The notes: a model not told the origin generated them from the letters alone. Positions 1 to 9,165 are shown, counted from the first letter of the stretch. The stretch is DNA of 64,000 nt from Pseudomonadales bacterium (GCA_024234165.1 JACKOP010000001.1:806001-870000), one strand, 5' to 3'. Made by a program: numbers and translations.

Positions 1-1366
1 GCCCCCAGCCCAGCAGCGTGACCAGCGCCACCAGCACCACTGCCGGCACGAACACGGCGCTGACACGATCGACCAGACGCTGCACCGGCGGCTTGCGCGC
101 CTGCGCCGATTCGACCAGTCGCGCGATACGCGCCAGCGTCGACTCCGCCCCCACCGCGGTCGTGCGTACGATCAGCAGCCCCTCGGCATTCAACGCACCG
201 CCGGTAACACGCTCACCGACGCCGCGCGCCACCGGCAGGCTCTCACCGGTGATCAGTGATTCGTCGACATGACTGGCACCCTCGACCACGACGCCGTCCA
301 CCGGCAGCCGCTCACCCGGACGCACCAGCACCAGATCATCGACGCGCACCTCGTCGATCGGCACATCGCGGTCGATACCATCACGACGCACGCGCGCCGA
401 CAGCGGACGCAGACGCTGGAGCGCACGGATGGCGTCCGTCGCCTGGCGCTTGGCACGCGATTCCAGCCACTTGCCGAGCAGCACCAGCGCCACCACCGCT
501 GCAGCAGCCTCGAAGTAGAGGTGCGGCATTTCACCCGCACGCGGTGACAACCAGCCTTCGTAGACGCTCAGGCCGAAGGCCGCACTGGTGCCCATCGCCA
601 CCAGCAGATCCATATTGCCGGTGCCGGCGCGCAGCGCCTTCCAGCCAGCACGGTAAAAACGCGCGCCGAGCCAGAACTGCACCGGCGTGGCGAGCGCAAG
701 CTGCACCCACGCCGGTGGCATCCAGTGCACGCCGAAAGGCATCGCGAGCATCGGCAACACCAGCGGTGCGGACAACACGAGTGCAAGCACGACACGCGCG
801 CGCTCATCGAGCGTGAATGCCGTACGCCTTCGTGCATCGGAGCCGCCCTGCACACTGGCTGCACCAAATGGGTCTGCAGCGATCCGGTCGTGCATGGCAT
901 AGCCGGCACGCGTGCCGGCGGCGATGAGTTCGGCACGCCGTGCCGGCACATCGTCGGCACGTGCAATGACGGTGACGCGTGCCGACTCGGACGCCAGGTT
1001 GACCTCGGCAGCCAGCACGCCGGGTACAGCCGCGAGCGCCTTTTCGACACGCGCCACGCACGAGGCACAGCTCATGCCGTCGACGCTGAAATCCAGCGTC
1101 GGTCGCGGCACCGCGTAACCTGCCTGCTCGACCGCCGCGACGACGGGCTCCAGTGCTGCGGTTGGCGTGCCCAGCGTCAACGTCACCGTTTCGCTGGCCA
1201 GGTTCACGGCCGCGTCGGCCACCCCGGGTGCGGCCTTCAGCGCCTTCTCGACGCGTGCCGCGCAGGACGCGCAGGACATGCCGTCCACCGGCAGTGTGTA
1301 CGTAAACGCCGCAGTTTCCGGCGTTTCGTCCGGCGTACGCGACAGGGGAGCAGTGCGTGTGTTCAT
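1..1366 (-). CDS. copA: Copper-type heavy-metal P1B ATPase, N-terminal part (runs off window)
   Basis: Inner-membrane ATPase that probably exports Cu(I)/Ag(I) from the cytoplasm. It reads from an ATG at 1366 and stays open through base 1, so about 455 N-terminal residues are visible and the rest lies outside the window. Two HMA domains carry GMSCASC at about residues 29-35 and 97-103. Hydrophobic helices follow, and then the actuator-domain TGES motif at about 373-376. The CPC ion-channel motif, the DKTGT phosphorylation site and the ATP-binding domain are not in view, so the metal is inferred from the tandem CxxC domains and the family. The promoter must lie in 1367-1681, which also holds a palindromic element. 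Confidence 0.9.
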   Translation of the reverse strand, partial: MNTRTAPLSRTPDETPETAAFTYTLPVDGMSCASCAARVEKALKAAPGVADAAVNLASETVTLTLGTPTAALEPVVAAVEQAGYAVPRPTLDFSVDGMSCASCVARVEKALAAVPGVLAAEVNLASESARVTVIARADDVPARRAELIAAGTRAGYAMHDRIAADPFGAASVQGGSDARRRTAFTLDERARVVLALVLSAPLVLPMLAMPFGVHWMPPAWVQLALATPVQFWLGARFYRAGWKALRAGTGNMDLLVAMGTSAAFGLSVYEGWLSPRAGEMPHLYFEAAAAVVALVLLGKWLESRAKRQATDAIRALQRLRPLSARVRRDGIDRDVPIDEVRVDDLVLVRPGERLPVDGVVVEGASHVDESLITGESLPVARGVGERVTGGALNAEGLLIVRTTAVGAESTLARIARLVESAQARKPPVQRLVDRVSAVFVPAVVLVALVTLLGWG

Positions 1367-1404
1367 GCGGCGAGACTACACGAAACAAGCGGCTTGCGTC
1401 GCGC

Positions 1405-1584
1405 TGCCGAGGCTGTCGCAAAACGCCGTGAAGCGTGGGGCGATGTCTTTGCATCGGGGGGCGTGTGCCGCAGGGATGCGGCACTCGAGCCTGCAGGGAT
1501 GCATTTACGGCGTCCCACCGGTGCGAAGGCATCGTCCCGCGCTGCCCGCATCGACGATCGGAGACTTTTGCGACAGCCTCGGCA
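1405..1584. repeat. 180-bp imperfect palindrome with perfect 19-bp ends (MITE-like)
   Basis: The ends are TGCCGAGGCTGTCGCAAAA (1405-1423) and its exact reverse complement (1566-1584). The interior is also imperfectly self-complementary: GCGATGTCTTTGCATCGGGG on the left matches ACGATGCCTTCGCACCGGTG on the opposite strand of the right half. The centre is a CTCGAG at 1484-1489, flanked by GCAGGGATGC repeats. It fills most of the gene-free gap between the ATPase and the MarR gene. No ORF fits it and no target duplication is obvious. It looks like a non-autonomous repeat or a large hairpin element. The family is not identified. Confidence 0.7.
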
Positions 1585-1620
1585 CACCCGCACACCGACG
1601 CAACCCGTACCGCAACCGGG

Positions 1621-1666
1621 TTGATCCACACGCTGGCCCCGCAGATAATTGCCGCGGCAGTAATTA
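1621..1666 (+). promoter_or_regulatory. Promoter and probable MarR operator for the efflux operon
   Basis: A sigma70-like promoter reads TTGATC (1621-1626), a 17-bp spacer and GATAAT (1644-1649). Over the -10 lies a dyad with TAATT at 1646-1650 and AATTA at 1662-1666 around GCCGCGGC. It ends 15 bp before the MarR start codon. MarR regulators usually repress their own operon by binding such dyads, so autoregulation is a reasonable inference. Confidence 0.55.
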
Positions 1667-1681
1667 CGCAAGCAGCCAGTC

Positions 1682-2161
1682 ATGCATGAGACACCGGCTT
1701 TCTACCGGGCCGACACCTACACGCTCGAAGGCAGCGTCGGCTTCCTGGTCAACCGGCTGGGACAACTGTTGAGCCGCGAGATCGATCGGCGCATGGTCGA
1801 TCTCGGCCTGACCGATGCACAATGGAAGCCGATGCTGCTGCTGCAGCAGGGAAGCTGCACGACGGCGGCGGACATCGCGCGCGTAGCCAATCTGAATACG
1901 GGGGCAGTGACACGCCTGCTGGACCGCCTCGAGCACAAGGGACTGGTTCGCCGCACCCGCTCACGCGACGACCGTCGCGTCGTCCTCCTCGAGCTGAGCG
2001 CCGAGGGCAGGCGCGTCGCCGACCAGATACCCGGAATCATCAGCGAGATGGCCAATCACCTCCTGCAGGGGTTTTCGACCCAGGACTTCGCCCGCTTCAA
2101 GGACTACCTCGACCGCGCCACCACCAACCTGCGGGCTCTCGCCGAAGCGGAACTTCCATGA
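1682..2161 (+). CDS. MarR-family transcriptional regulator
   Basis: A 159-residue winged-helix regulator that probably represses the efflux genes behind it until a lipophilic drug or phenolic ligand binds. The MarR fold is visible: an N-terminal dimerisation helix, the recognition segment around TTAADIARVANLNTGAVTRL (residues about 60-80) and the wing RSRDDRRVVLLEL. Length is normal for the family. The stop overlaps the next start as ATGA, which implies translational coupling to the efflux lipoprotein. The arrangement regulator, outer-membrane factor, adaptor, MFS pump matches EmrR-type loci. A dyad over the -10 upstream fits autoregulation. Confidence 0.88.
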   Translation: MHETPAFYRADTYTLEGSVGFLVNRLGQLLSREIDRRMVDLGLTDAQWKPMLLLQQGSCTTAADIARVANLNTGAVTRLLDRLEHKGLVRRTRSRDDRRVVLLELSAEGRRVADQIPGIISEMANHLLQGFSTQDFARFKDYLDRATTNLRALAEAELP

Positions 2162-3615
2162 AGCCACTGCTGCGGCGTCTGTGCACCTGTCTGGCTCCGC
2201 TCGCGCTGTCGGCCTGCGCGAACCATGCGGGCATTGCACCGACACTGACGACGCTGGAGATCGGCGAGCTGCAGTCCACGACGCCCGCGGCACAGGCAGA
2301 CGTCTGGCCGCGTGTCGACTGGTGGCGCGAATTCGCCGACGCGGCATTGGCCGGATTGATCGACCAGGCGTTGGCGGACAACCCCGACCTGCAGGCGACC
2401 CGGGCCAGACTGGCGCGCGCTGCCGCACTCGCGGAAATGGCTGCGGGCGAACGCTGGCCACGCCTCGACGCGACGGCTGAAGTCACGCGCATGCGGTTCA
2501 CCGAGCGCGGCCAGGTTCCGCCGCCGTTTGGCGGCACCACGGCCACGGTCAACGAAGCGACACTCGACGGGCTGTGGGAACTGGATTTCTTCGGCAAGAA
2601 CCGCGAGGCGCTGCAGGCCGCCCTCGGCTCGGCACAGGCAGCCGCCGCAGACCACCAGGCCGCGCGGATCCTGCTGGCCAGCGATGTGGCCCGCCGCTAT
2701 GTCGACGTGGCGCGCCTGCTCGCCCAGCGCAGCCTGCTGCAGCGACACATCGGCCAGCAGCGCGAGCGGCACGAGCTGATCCAGCGCCGCCACGTCGCGG
2801 GCATCGATCCGCGCAGCGATCTCGACGGGATCGAGGCACTACTGGCACAGAGTCAGCGGGATCTGGCCGCCATCGATGGTGAGCTCGACATCACGCGCCA
2901 CGCGCTGGCCGCCCTGCTCGGCAAGGCTCCCGAGGCGCTGGCGCAACTCGACGCACGACTGCCCGCGCTGACCACGCCTGCACCGGCGCAGCCACTGCGG
3001 GTCGAACTGCTCGGCCACCGCGCCGATGTGGCCGCCGCGCGCTGGCGCGTCGAGGCGGCCGAACATCAACGGGCGTCGGCACGAGCAGCGTTCTATCCGA
3101 ACATCGATCTGCGCGCTTTCGTCGGCTACTCCTCGATCGGCACCCTCGACCATTGGTTCGAAGCCGCGAGCCGGCAGCCCGGCGTCGGCATCGCGTTCAA
3201 CCTGCCGATCTTCGATGCCGGTCGGTTGCGCGCCCAATACCGCACGCGCAGCGCCGAGACCGACCTGGCCATTGCCGGCTACAACGCCACCCTGCTGAAC
3301 GCCTTGCGCGACGTTGCCGATGAACTGAGCACGCTGCAGTCCATCCAGACGCAGTTGCAGCGCCAGCACGCGGTGCTGACCCATACGCAACGCACCCTCG
3401 CACTCAGCTCGCGGCGCCACGCTGCCGGCATCAGCGACCGGCTCGAGGTGCTTGCTGCCGAGGCGCAGGTCCACCCACAGCTACAGCAGTTCACCGAGTT
3501 GCAGGCACGCTGGTTCGACACACGCATACGCCTGATCCGCGCGCTTGGCGGGGGTTACACGCAAGACGCGAATCCGCCGCCGCACTCGCCGACTGCCGAC
3601 GGGAGTTCCGATTGA
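2158..3615 (+). CDS. Outer-membrane efflux lipoprotein, NodT/OprM type
   Basis: TolC-like outer-membrane channel subunit of a tripartite pump. The start at 2158 is chosen because it overlaps the MarR stop (ATGA) and gives a lipoprotein signal peptide MKPLLRRLCTCLAPLALSAC, with the lipidated Cys at position 20. The rest shows the duplicated outer-membrane efflux repeats of long helices, including DNPDLQATRARLARAA and the second-repeat stretch RADVAAARWRVEAAEHQ. At 485 residues the size is usual for NodT-family factors. It is followed 42 bp later by its adaptor. An in-frame extension upstream is only the shadow of the MarR gene. Confidence 0.92.
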   Translation: MKPLLRRLCTCLAPLALSACANHAGIAPTLTTLEIGELQSTTPAAQADVWPRVDWWREFADAALAGLIDQALADNPDLQATRARLARAAALAEMAAGERWPRLDATAEVTRMRFTERGQVPPPFGGTTATVNEATLDGLWELDFFGKNREALQAALGSAQAAAADHQAARILLASDVARRYVDVARLLAQRSLLQRHIGQQRERHELIQRRHVAGIDPRSDLDGIEALLAQSQRDLAAIDGELDITRHALAALLGKAPEALAQLDARLPALTTPAPAQPLRVELLGHRADVAAARWRVEAAEHQRASARAAFYPNIDLRAFVGYSSIGTLDHWFEAASRQPGVGIAFNLPIFDAGRLRAQYRTRSAETDLAIAGYNATLLNALRDVADELSTLQSIQTQLQRQHAVLTHTQRTLALSSRRHAAGISDRLEVLAAEAQVHPQLQQFTELQARWFDTRIRLIRALGGGYTQDANPPPHSPTADGSSD

Positions 3616-3657
3616 TGCACGCACTTACTGCCATCTTCTGTTGCCTGCGGAAAACCC

Positions 3658-4902
3658 ATGAGTGACCCGACCTCCCCGCAAGCAAGCACCACCGGCACCC
3701 GCAACGGCAAGCCGCGCAAGGCGCGCCTGCTCGTCTTCGCCCTGCTCTGCGCGCTGGCCGGCGCCGGCTACACGCTGCACTGGCTGCTGGTTGCCCGTCA
3801 CCTCGTTTCTACCGACAACGCCTACGTGCAGGGCCATGTGGTGCAGGTCACGCCGCTGGCCGCCGGCACCGTGATCGCCGTCGATGCAGAAGACACGGAC
3901 ACCGTGCAGGCCGGGCAGACGCTGGTGCGCCTCGACCCCGTCGACTCGCAACTGGCGCTGGACGAAGCCGAGGCGCAGCTCGCCCAGACCGTACGCGAGG
4001 TGCGTACGCTGTATGCGGAAAACCAGGCGCTGGGCGCCCTGGTGAAGGCACGCGAAGCCGATCTGAAGCGCAGCGAAACCGAGCGTGCACGACTGCAGGC
4101 AGACCTTGCACGGCGGAAGAACCTGGTCGAAGGCGGCGCGATCTCGGTCGAGGATCTGCAACATCGGCGCAGCGCCGTTGCCACGGCAGAATCGGCCCAC
4201 GCAGCAGCACTCGCCGCACTCAGCGAAGCGCGCGGGCAACTGCTGAAGAACACGACCCAGACCGACGGCACGACGGTGGAGACACACCCGCGCGTGCTCG
4301 CTGCCGCTGCCCGCTACCGCGAAGCCTGGCTCGCCCACCAGCGCCGCGAGATCGTCGCGCCACTGGGCGGCACCGTCGCCAGACGCAGCGTCCAGCTCGG
4401 ACAGCGCGTGAATGTCGGCGTCCCGATCATGGCTATCGTGTCGCTCGAGCAGCTCTGGGTCGATGCGAACTTCAAGGAATCGCAACTGCAGAGTCTGCGC
4501 ATCGGGCAGCGCGTGACCCTGACCGCCGATGTCTATGGGCGTGGCACGGAATTTCACGGCCACATCGCCGGGCTGGGTGCGGGAACCGGCGCTGCCTTCT
4601 CGCTGCTGCCGGCGCAGAATGCCACCGGCAACTGGATCAAGATCGTCCAGCGCGTGCCGGTGCGCGTAGCGCTCGATGCAGGCGAACTGGCGGAGCACCC
4701 GTTGCGCGTCGGGCTGTCGATGACTGCCACCGTCGATGTGCGTGACCGTAGCGGGCCGGCCGTAGCGGGCAGTCCGCAGGGCAGCCAGCCGGCATCGGTG
4801 ACCACGGTCTACGACGCCCTGGACACGGCCGCCGACGAGCGCGTCGACGCCATCGTTTCACGCAATCTGGGGCGTAACGTGCATTTGCGCCGTGCACGCT
4901 GA
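3658..4902 (+). CDS. HlyD/EmrA-family periplasmic adaptor of an MFS efflux pump
   Basis: Membrane fusion protein linking the MFS pump to the outer-membrane channel. A short cytoplasmic arm is followed by one transmembrane segment (about residues 22-44), a lipoyl half-motif near STDNAYVQGHVVQVTPLAAG, a long coiled-coil hairpin rich in Glu, Ala and Arg (about 100-190), the second lipoyl half around REIVAPLGGTVARRSVQLGQ and a beta-barrel domain. At 414 residues it is slightly longer than E. coli EmrA. The C-terminal tail after about residue 365 (DRSGPAVAGS onward) is hydrophilic and not conserved in families I know. Confidence 0.92.
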   Translation: MSDPTSPQASTTGTRNGKPRKARLLVFALLCALAGAGYTLHWLLVARHLVSTDNAYVQGHVVQVTPLAAGTVIAVDAEDTDTVQAGQTLVRLDPVDSQLALDEAEAQLAQTVREVRTLYAENQALGALVKAREADLKRSETERARLQADLARRKNLVEGGAISVEDLQHRRSAVATAESAHAAALAALSEARGQLLKNTTQTDGTTVETHPRVLAAAARYREAWLAHQRREIVAPLGGTVARRSVQLGQRVNVGVPIMAIVSLEQLWVDANFKESQLQSLRIGQRVTLTADVYGRGTEFHGHIAGLGAGTGAAFSLLPAQNATGNWIKIVQRVPVRVALDAGELAEHPLRVGLSMTATVDVRDRSGPAVAGSPQGSQPASVTTVYDALDTAADERVDAIVSRNLGRNVHLRRAR

Positions 4903-4972
4903 ACGGCACGCCATGAACTCGCGCCTGCCGATGGATTTCCAGTAGAACCGACGCACCCGGACACACCCTGGC

Positions 4973-6529
4973 ATGGCTGGCGCAGCACCCAACTTCAACC
5001 CGCCGCCGCTCACCGGCGGCAAGCTCGTGCTGGGGACGATCGCGCTGTCGCTCGCCACCTTCATGAACGTGCTCGACTCCTCGATCGCCAACGTCTCGAT
5101 TCCGGCGATCGCCGGTGACTTCGGCGTCAGCCCGACCCAGGGCACCTGGGTCATCACCAGCTTTGCGGTATCGAACGCGATTTCGGTTCCGCTGACGGGT
5201 TGGCTCACGCAGCGCTTCGGCATGGTGCGCCTGTTCACTCTCAGCATCCTGCTGTTCGTGGTTGCCTCGCTGTTGTGTGGCCTGGCGCCGAACTTCGGCT
5301 TCCTGGTGGCCTTTCGTGCCCTGCAGGGACTGGTTGCAGGACCGATGATCCCGCTGTCGCAGTCGCTGCTGCTGCAAAGCTACCCCGCATCGAAATCCGG
5401 ACTCGCACTCTCGTTCTGGTCGATGACCACCCTGGTCGCACCGGTAATGGGGCCGGTACTCGGCGGCGCGATCACCGACAACTACAGTTGGCCGTGGATC
5501 TTCTACATCAATGTTCCGGTCGGACTGGTTGCGATCGCCATCACCTGGCTGCTCTACCGCGATCGCGAGTCACCGACCCGCAAGCTGCCGATCGACGCCA
5601 TCGGCCTCGTCAGCCTGGTGATCTGGGTCGGCGCACTGCAGATCATGCTCGACAACGGCAAGGAGCTCGACTGGTTCGCTTCCACCACCATCATCGTGCT
5701 GGCACTGGTCGCGGCCGTCACCTTCGTTTTCTTCCTGATCTGGGAAGTCGGCGAAGAGCACCCGATCGTGGACCTGCAGCTCTTCACCCGCCGCAACTTC
5801 TGGATCGGCACGACCACCATCTCGCTGGCCTACGGCATCTTTTTCGGCAACATCGTGCTGCTGCCGCTGTGGCTGCAGGAGTTCATGGGCTACACGGCGA
5901 CGTGGGCGGGCCTGCTGATGGCACCGGTCGGGCTGCTCGCGATCGTGCTGACGCCCATCGTCGGCGCGAACCTGCATCGCGTCGATCTGCGCCTGCTGGC
6001 TACCGTGGCGCTCCTGAGCTTCGCACTGACGTTCTGGATGCGTTCGCACTTCAACACCCAGGCCGATCTGTACACCCTGGTGCTGCCATCGATCGTGCAG
6101 GGCATCCCGATGGCATTCTTCTTCGTGCCGCTGATGGCGCTGGTGCTCTCCGGCCTGCCTCCCGAGCGCATACCCTCTGCCACCGGCCTGTCCAATTTCG
6201 TGCGGATCACGGCGGGTGCCTTCGGCACGTCGATCTACACCACGCTGTGGGAGGATCGCGCAGCCCTGCACCACGCCCGGCTGACCGAGTCGATCCATGC
6301 GGCGCGCATCCCCGTCGACGATGCGCTCTCACTGTTTTCCTCGGCTGGTCTCAGCCGCGAACAGGGCCTCGAATCCATCAACCGGCTGATCGAACACCAG
6401 GCTTATATGCTGAGCGCCAACGATCTGTTTGCCGCCTCGGCACTGCTGTGCCTGCTGCTGACATCGATCGTCTGGTTCGCCCGGAAGACGTACGCTGGCG
6501 CGCCGGCAGACACCGGTGGCGCGCACTGA
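4973..6529 (+). CDS. DHA2-family MFS drug exporter, EmrB/QacA type
   Basis: A 14-helix proton-drug antiporter of 518 residues, the energised subunit of the tripartite pump. Visible family signatures are LDSSIANVSIPAIAGDFGVS in the first helix region, the loop motif GWLTQRFGMVRLFTLSI and the antiporter motif C region GPVLGGAITDNYSWPWIFYI. It starts at an ATG 70 bp after the adaptor and ends the operon. The substrate cannot be read from sequence. Hydrophobic uncouplers, antibiotics or bile-like compounds are typical for EmrB relatives. A convergent gene begins only 5 bp beyond its stop. Confidence 0.93.
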   Translation: MAGAAPNFNPPPLTGGKLVLGTIALSLATFMNVLDSSIANVSIPAIAGDFGVSPTQGTWVITSFAVSNAISVPLTGWLTQRFGMVRLFTLSILLFVVASLLCGLAPNFGFLVAFRALQGLVAGPMIPLSQSLLLQSYPASKSGLALSFWSMTTLVAPVMGPVLGGAITDNYSWPWIFYINVPVGLVAIAITWLLYRDRESPTRKLPIDAIGLVSLVIWVGALQIMLDNGKELDWFASTTIIVLALVAAVTFVFFLIWEVGEEHPIVDLQLFTRRNFWIGTTTISLAYGIFFGNIVLLPLWLQEFMGYTATWAGLLMAPVGLLAIVLTPIVGANLHRVDLRLLATVALLSFALTFWMRSHFNTQADLYTLVLPSIVQGIPMAFFFVPLMALVLSGLPPERIPSATGLSNFVRITAGAFGTSIYTTLWEDRAALHHARLTESIHAARIPVDDALSLFSSAGLSREQGLESINRLIEHQAYMLSANDLFAASALLCLLLTSIVWFARKTYAGAPADTGGAH

Positions 6530-6534
6530 AATCG

Positions 6535-7425
6535 TCAGTCGCGCGAACCCCGGGCCTCGAATACGCCGATCAGCCCGCCACGTTCGTCTGAAAGCTCCAG
6601 TCTGCGGCCATCGATACGCCAGTGGCGGGCGTCCTGCAGCACGCGCGTGAGCAGCATTTCCTGCCGATCGAGCGGTGGCCAGCAAGCCATCATCGTCGAG
6701 GCGCCATCCTTGAACGCGATGCGCTCACCATCGACCTCCCAGCCACCCATCAGGCGGTTGCAGCCGGCGGTCGCCGCATAGCGCGGCGCATCCGCCCGCA
6801 GGATCAGATGCGGCTCTTCATGGTCGGTGACGACTGCCATACGTTCACCGGCGAGCTCGAGCACACGCCAGTGGGTCCCGGACAGCGGAACGTGTCCCTG
6901 ACCTCCCAGCCCATCGTTCGTGGCCGGCAGCTCGGTGACCTGACGCGCGAGCAGACGCCAGCCATGCCGCTTCTCCCTGACCCAGACATGCAGATAGCGC
7001 GAGCGGCGTGTTCCCTGCGCATCCGGCGTGACGGGTGTTGCGACCATCACGCCATCCGTGACCACCACCGTACCGGCCGCACGTACCCGCTGATCCTCCA
7101 CACGCACGTCCGCACGCCGGTTCTGTGCACTCGCCAGCCAGGCGCGCAGGAAGGCTCCGTCCACCCGGGTGGCCCGCGCCGTGTTGTAGGAAAAATCCGT
7201 TGCCAGCAACTCCTGCATGCCTTCACCCCCGGCGCGAATCGCCTGCGCAAAGCACACATCGAGGGTGGGGTGGAAGCGCTTCGCCGCTGCCAGACGGGGA
7301 CAATCCGCGACCGTGCCCGCGACCGTTCCTGTGGCAGTCTGCGCGACGTGCTCTTCGCCGAGCACGAACAGCGGCAGCGCACCCAGCAGCATCATGAAAC
7401 AGCGCAGCAAGCGAGCAAGCAGCAT
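6535..7425 (-). CDS. Exported META-domain protein with an NTF2-like N-terminal domain
   Basis: Start taken at 7425 because AGGAGG stands 8 bases upstream and the product then opens with a signal peptide (MLLARLLRCFMMLLGALPLF). A longer reading from 7503 would bury that signal. Residues about 45-165 look like an NTF2-like/DUF4440 fold (ending near YLHVWVREKRHGWRLLARQV). The C-terminal 110 residues are a META domain of the HslJ type, with the CNRLMGGWEVDG and TMMACWPPLDRQEMLL signatures. META proteins sit in the envelope, and some are tied to drug or heat stress. The exact role is unknown. It converges on the MFS gene. Confidence 0.8.
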   Translation of the reverse strand: MLLARLLRCFMMLLGALPLFVLGEEHVAQTATGTVAGTVADCPRLAAAKRFHPTLDVCFAQAIRAGGEGMQELLATDFSYNTARATRVDGAFLRAWLASAQNRRADVRVEDQRVRAAGTVVVTDGVMVATPVTPDAQGTRRSRYLHVWVREKRHGWRLLARQVTELPATNDGLGGQGHVPLSGTHWRVLELAGERMAVVTDHEEPHLILRADAPRYAATAGCNRLMGGWEVDGERIAFKDGASTMMACWPPLDRQEMLLTRVLQDARHWRIDGRRLELSDERGGLIGVFEARGSRD

Positions 7426-7499
7426 TGGCACCCCTCCTGTCGATTCGAGGGTTCTGGCACGCGCCTCGCGATGTCTTGCGACGCTCTCTGAAACCCTGC

Positions 7500-8576
7500 T
7501 CATTGCTGGCTGACCGCGTGCGACGGGGGAATCTGCTGCAGGGCCGGAAGCACGCGCCCGAGGCGCACGAACAGATCGCGCTGTCGGGCTTGCAGGTGCG
7601 CATACGGCGGGCCGAACACCACATTCACCGCATCGACCAGCCCACCCCAGCGTTCGACGAGCTTCTGCGGCAACTCGTCGAGCAGGCCGATGATCGCGAA
7701 GGTCTCGAGCATCCCGTCACTGACCAGCGCGGGCATCTCGTCCCAGCGCCCGGCGCGCGACAACTGCACCAGCCGCTCGCCGACATCGTCCCAGCCGTGA
7801 TGGCGCATCACGGCGGAGTACGCAGCCGTGGCGGCGTAGAACGAGACGTGCTTGCGGATCAGCTCGACCGATGCCGCCAGCTCGCGCGCGTCGCTGCCGG
7901 TCGCGAAGAACGGATTGATCGCAAACTCGACGTCCGTCAGCGACCTGCCCGCACGCGCTGCACCTTCGGCGACCGCAGGGCGGATCACATCGCGCAGGTA
8001 CGCCGGCGTGTTCAGCGGGTGCATGCGGATGCCGTCGCCGAGTTCGCCAGCAAGACGGCAGTTGTACGGATTGACCGCCGCGACGTGGATCGGCACCGGA
8101 CCGATACCCTCGATCGTCCCCGGATTGAAGAACGGATTGCTCAGTGTGAACTGGTAGAACTCGCCACGGAAATCCGGCTTGGCACCGGTGCGAAAATGCT
8201 CGTGGATCGCCCTGACGCACAGGATGTATTCACGCAGACGGGGCCCGGGCGGCGATGGCCACGGCGTCGAGTAGCGGCGTTCGTTGTGCGCGCGCACCTG
8301 GGTGCCCAGACCGAGCACGAAGCGCCCGCGCGAAAAACGCTGCAGGTCCCACGCCAATTGCGCGGTGACGAAGGGGCTGCGCGGAAACGAGATCGCGATA
8401 CCGGTGCCGATGCGCGCGTTCCGGGTATGCTCGGCCAGGATCATCTGCGTCAGATAGGGATCATGACCCGCCTCGGGCACCAGCAATGTGTCGTAACCGA
8501 GCGCGTCGAGTTCACGCGCGTGGGTGGCGAGTTCCTCGATGGTTCCGGGTGCCGTGATGGTTGCTTCGATCTTCAT
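7500..8576 (-). CDS. LLM-class flavin oxidoreductase, TIGR03617-like (F420-type)
   Basis: A 358-residue TIM-barrel enzyme of the bacterial luciferase-like monooxygenase superfamily. It resembles the subgroup annotated as F420-dependent (TIGR03617), by the N-terminus MKIEATITAPGTIEELATHA and the core HTRNARIGTGIAISFPRSPF and GRFVLGLGTQVRAHNERRYS. The substrate is unknown, and whether it uses F420 or FMNH2 cannot be settled from sequence. No F420 biosynthesis gene is in the window. It lies 74 bp upstream of the META gene on the same strand, with its own 251-bp upstream gap. Confidence 0.82.
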   Translation of the reverse strand: MKIEATITAPGTIEELATHARELDALGYDTLLVPEAGHDPYLTQMILAEHTRNARIGTGIAISFPRSPFVTAQLAWDLQRFSRGRFVLGLGTQVRAHNERRYSTPWPSPPGPRLREYILCVRAIHEHFRTGAKPDFRGEFYQFTLSNPFFNPGTIEGIGPVPIHVAAVNPYNCRLAGELGDGIRMHPLNTPAYLRDVIRPAVAEGAARAGRSLTDVEFAINPFFATGSDARELAASVELIRKHVSFYAATAAYSAVMRHHGWDDVGERLVQLSRAGRWDEMPALVSDGMLETFAIIGLLDELPQKLVERWGGLVDAVNVVFGPPYAHLQARQRDLFVRLGRVLPALQQIPPSHAVSQQ

Positions 8577-8827
8577 GGTTGGCTCTGATGCGGGTAGTCT
8601 GCGTTTCAGCGTGATTGTCGAGGGTACCTGCAGCGGAGTCCATCGTCCGCACGCCTGATTCGTATTGCCTCCTGCTTTGGCTTGGCATTACATTGCGCGC
8701 AACCGACGAGCCGCCTCATGCCGCCCCGCAAGACCGACACACCGAACCTGCGGATCGATCCCGCCCCATTGCGAAGAAGCCGCCATCGGCATGGTGCGCC
8801 AGTCTGGCCTATCCGAGGACCAAGAGC

Positions 8828-9082
8828 ATGAATGAAAGCACCCTGCGCGTACTGATCGAGGCCGGTGCATTGCGGCGATTGAGGATCGTCGCCGACGGGG
8901 CACGCTTTCACGTCGAAGTGGACACGCCCGGCACTACCGTCGTCGTGCTCACTACCAAAGGTGCGATCAAGACCTGGAGTTCGCTCGATTCCCTGGCACG
9001 CTGGGTACGCAATCTCGGGATCGGTTCCGCCCGGCTCGAACTGGAACGCTGGCAGCCCGAGCAGCGCAGCCTGGGATTCTGA
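8828..9082 (+). CDS. Small hypothetical protein (84 aa)
   Basis: Small soluble protein beginning MNESTLRVLIEAGALRRLRI, chosen at 8828 because GAGGA stands 9 bases upstream. The in-frame extension to a TTG at 8615 has unnatural composition. The pattern is an alpha-beta unit (short helix, then strands RIVADGARFHVEVDT and TTVVVLTTKGAIKTWSS, then a helix DSLARWVRNLGIGSARLEL). It resembles small KorC/ParC-like plasmid partition accessory proteins in layout. I do not recognise a named family. It lies 83 bp upstream of lptF. The 251 bp before it hold no other gene that I can see. Confidence 0.65.
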   Translation: MNESTLRVLIEAGALRRLRIVADGARFHVEVDTPGTTVVVLTTKGAIKTWSSLDSLARWVRNLGIGSARLELERWQPEQRSLGF

Positions 9083-9165
9083 TCGGTTGCGCACCCCAGG
9101 CCCAGCCCACTTCTTTACAATGGGGCCGGCAAAGTGGTTCCGCCGTGCATTCAACGAGACCGTCC

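Noticed and set aside
5200..6591. A 463-codon plus-strand frame over the MFS gene
   Set aside because: It is out of frame with the clear DHA2 transporter, Arg/Ala/His-rich and without any membrane pattern.
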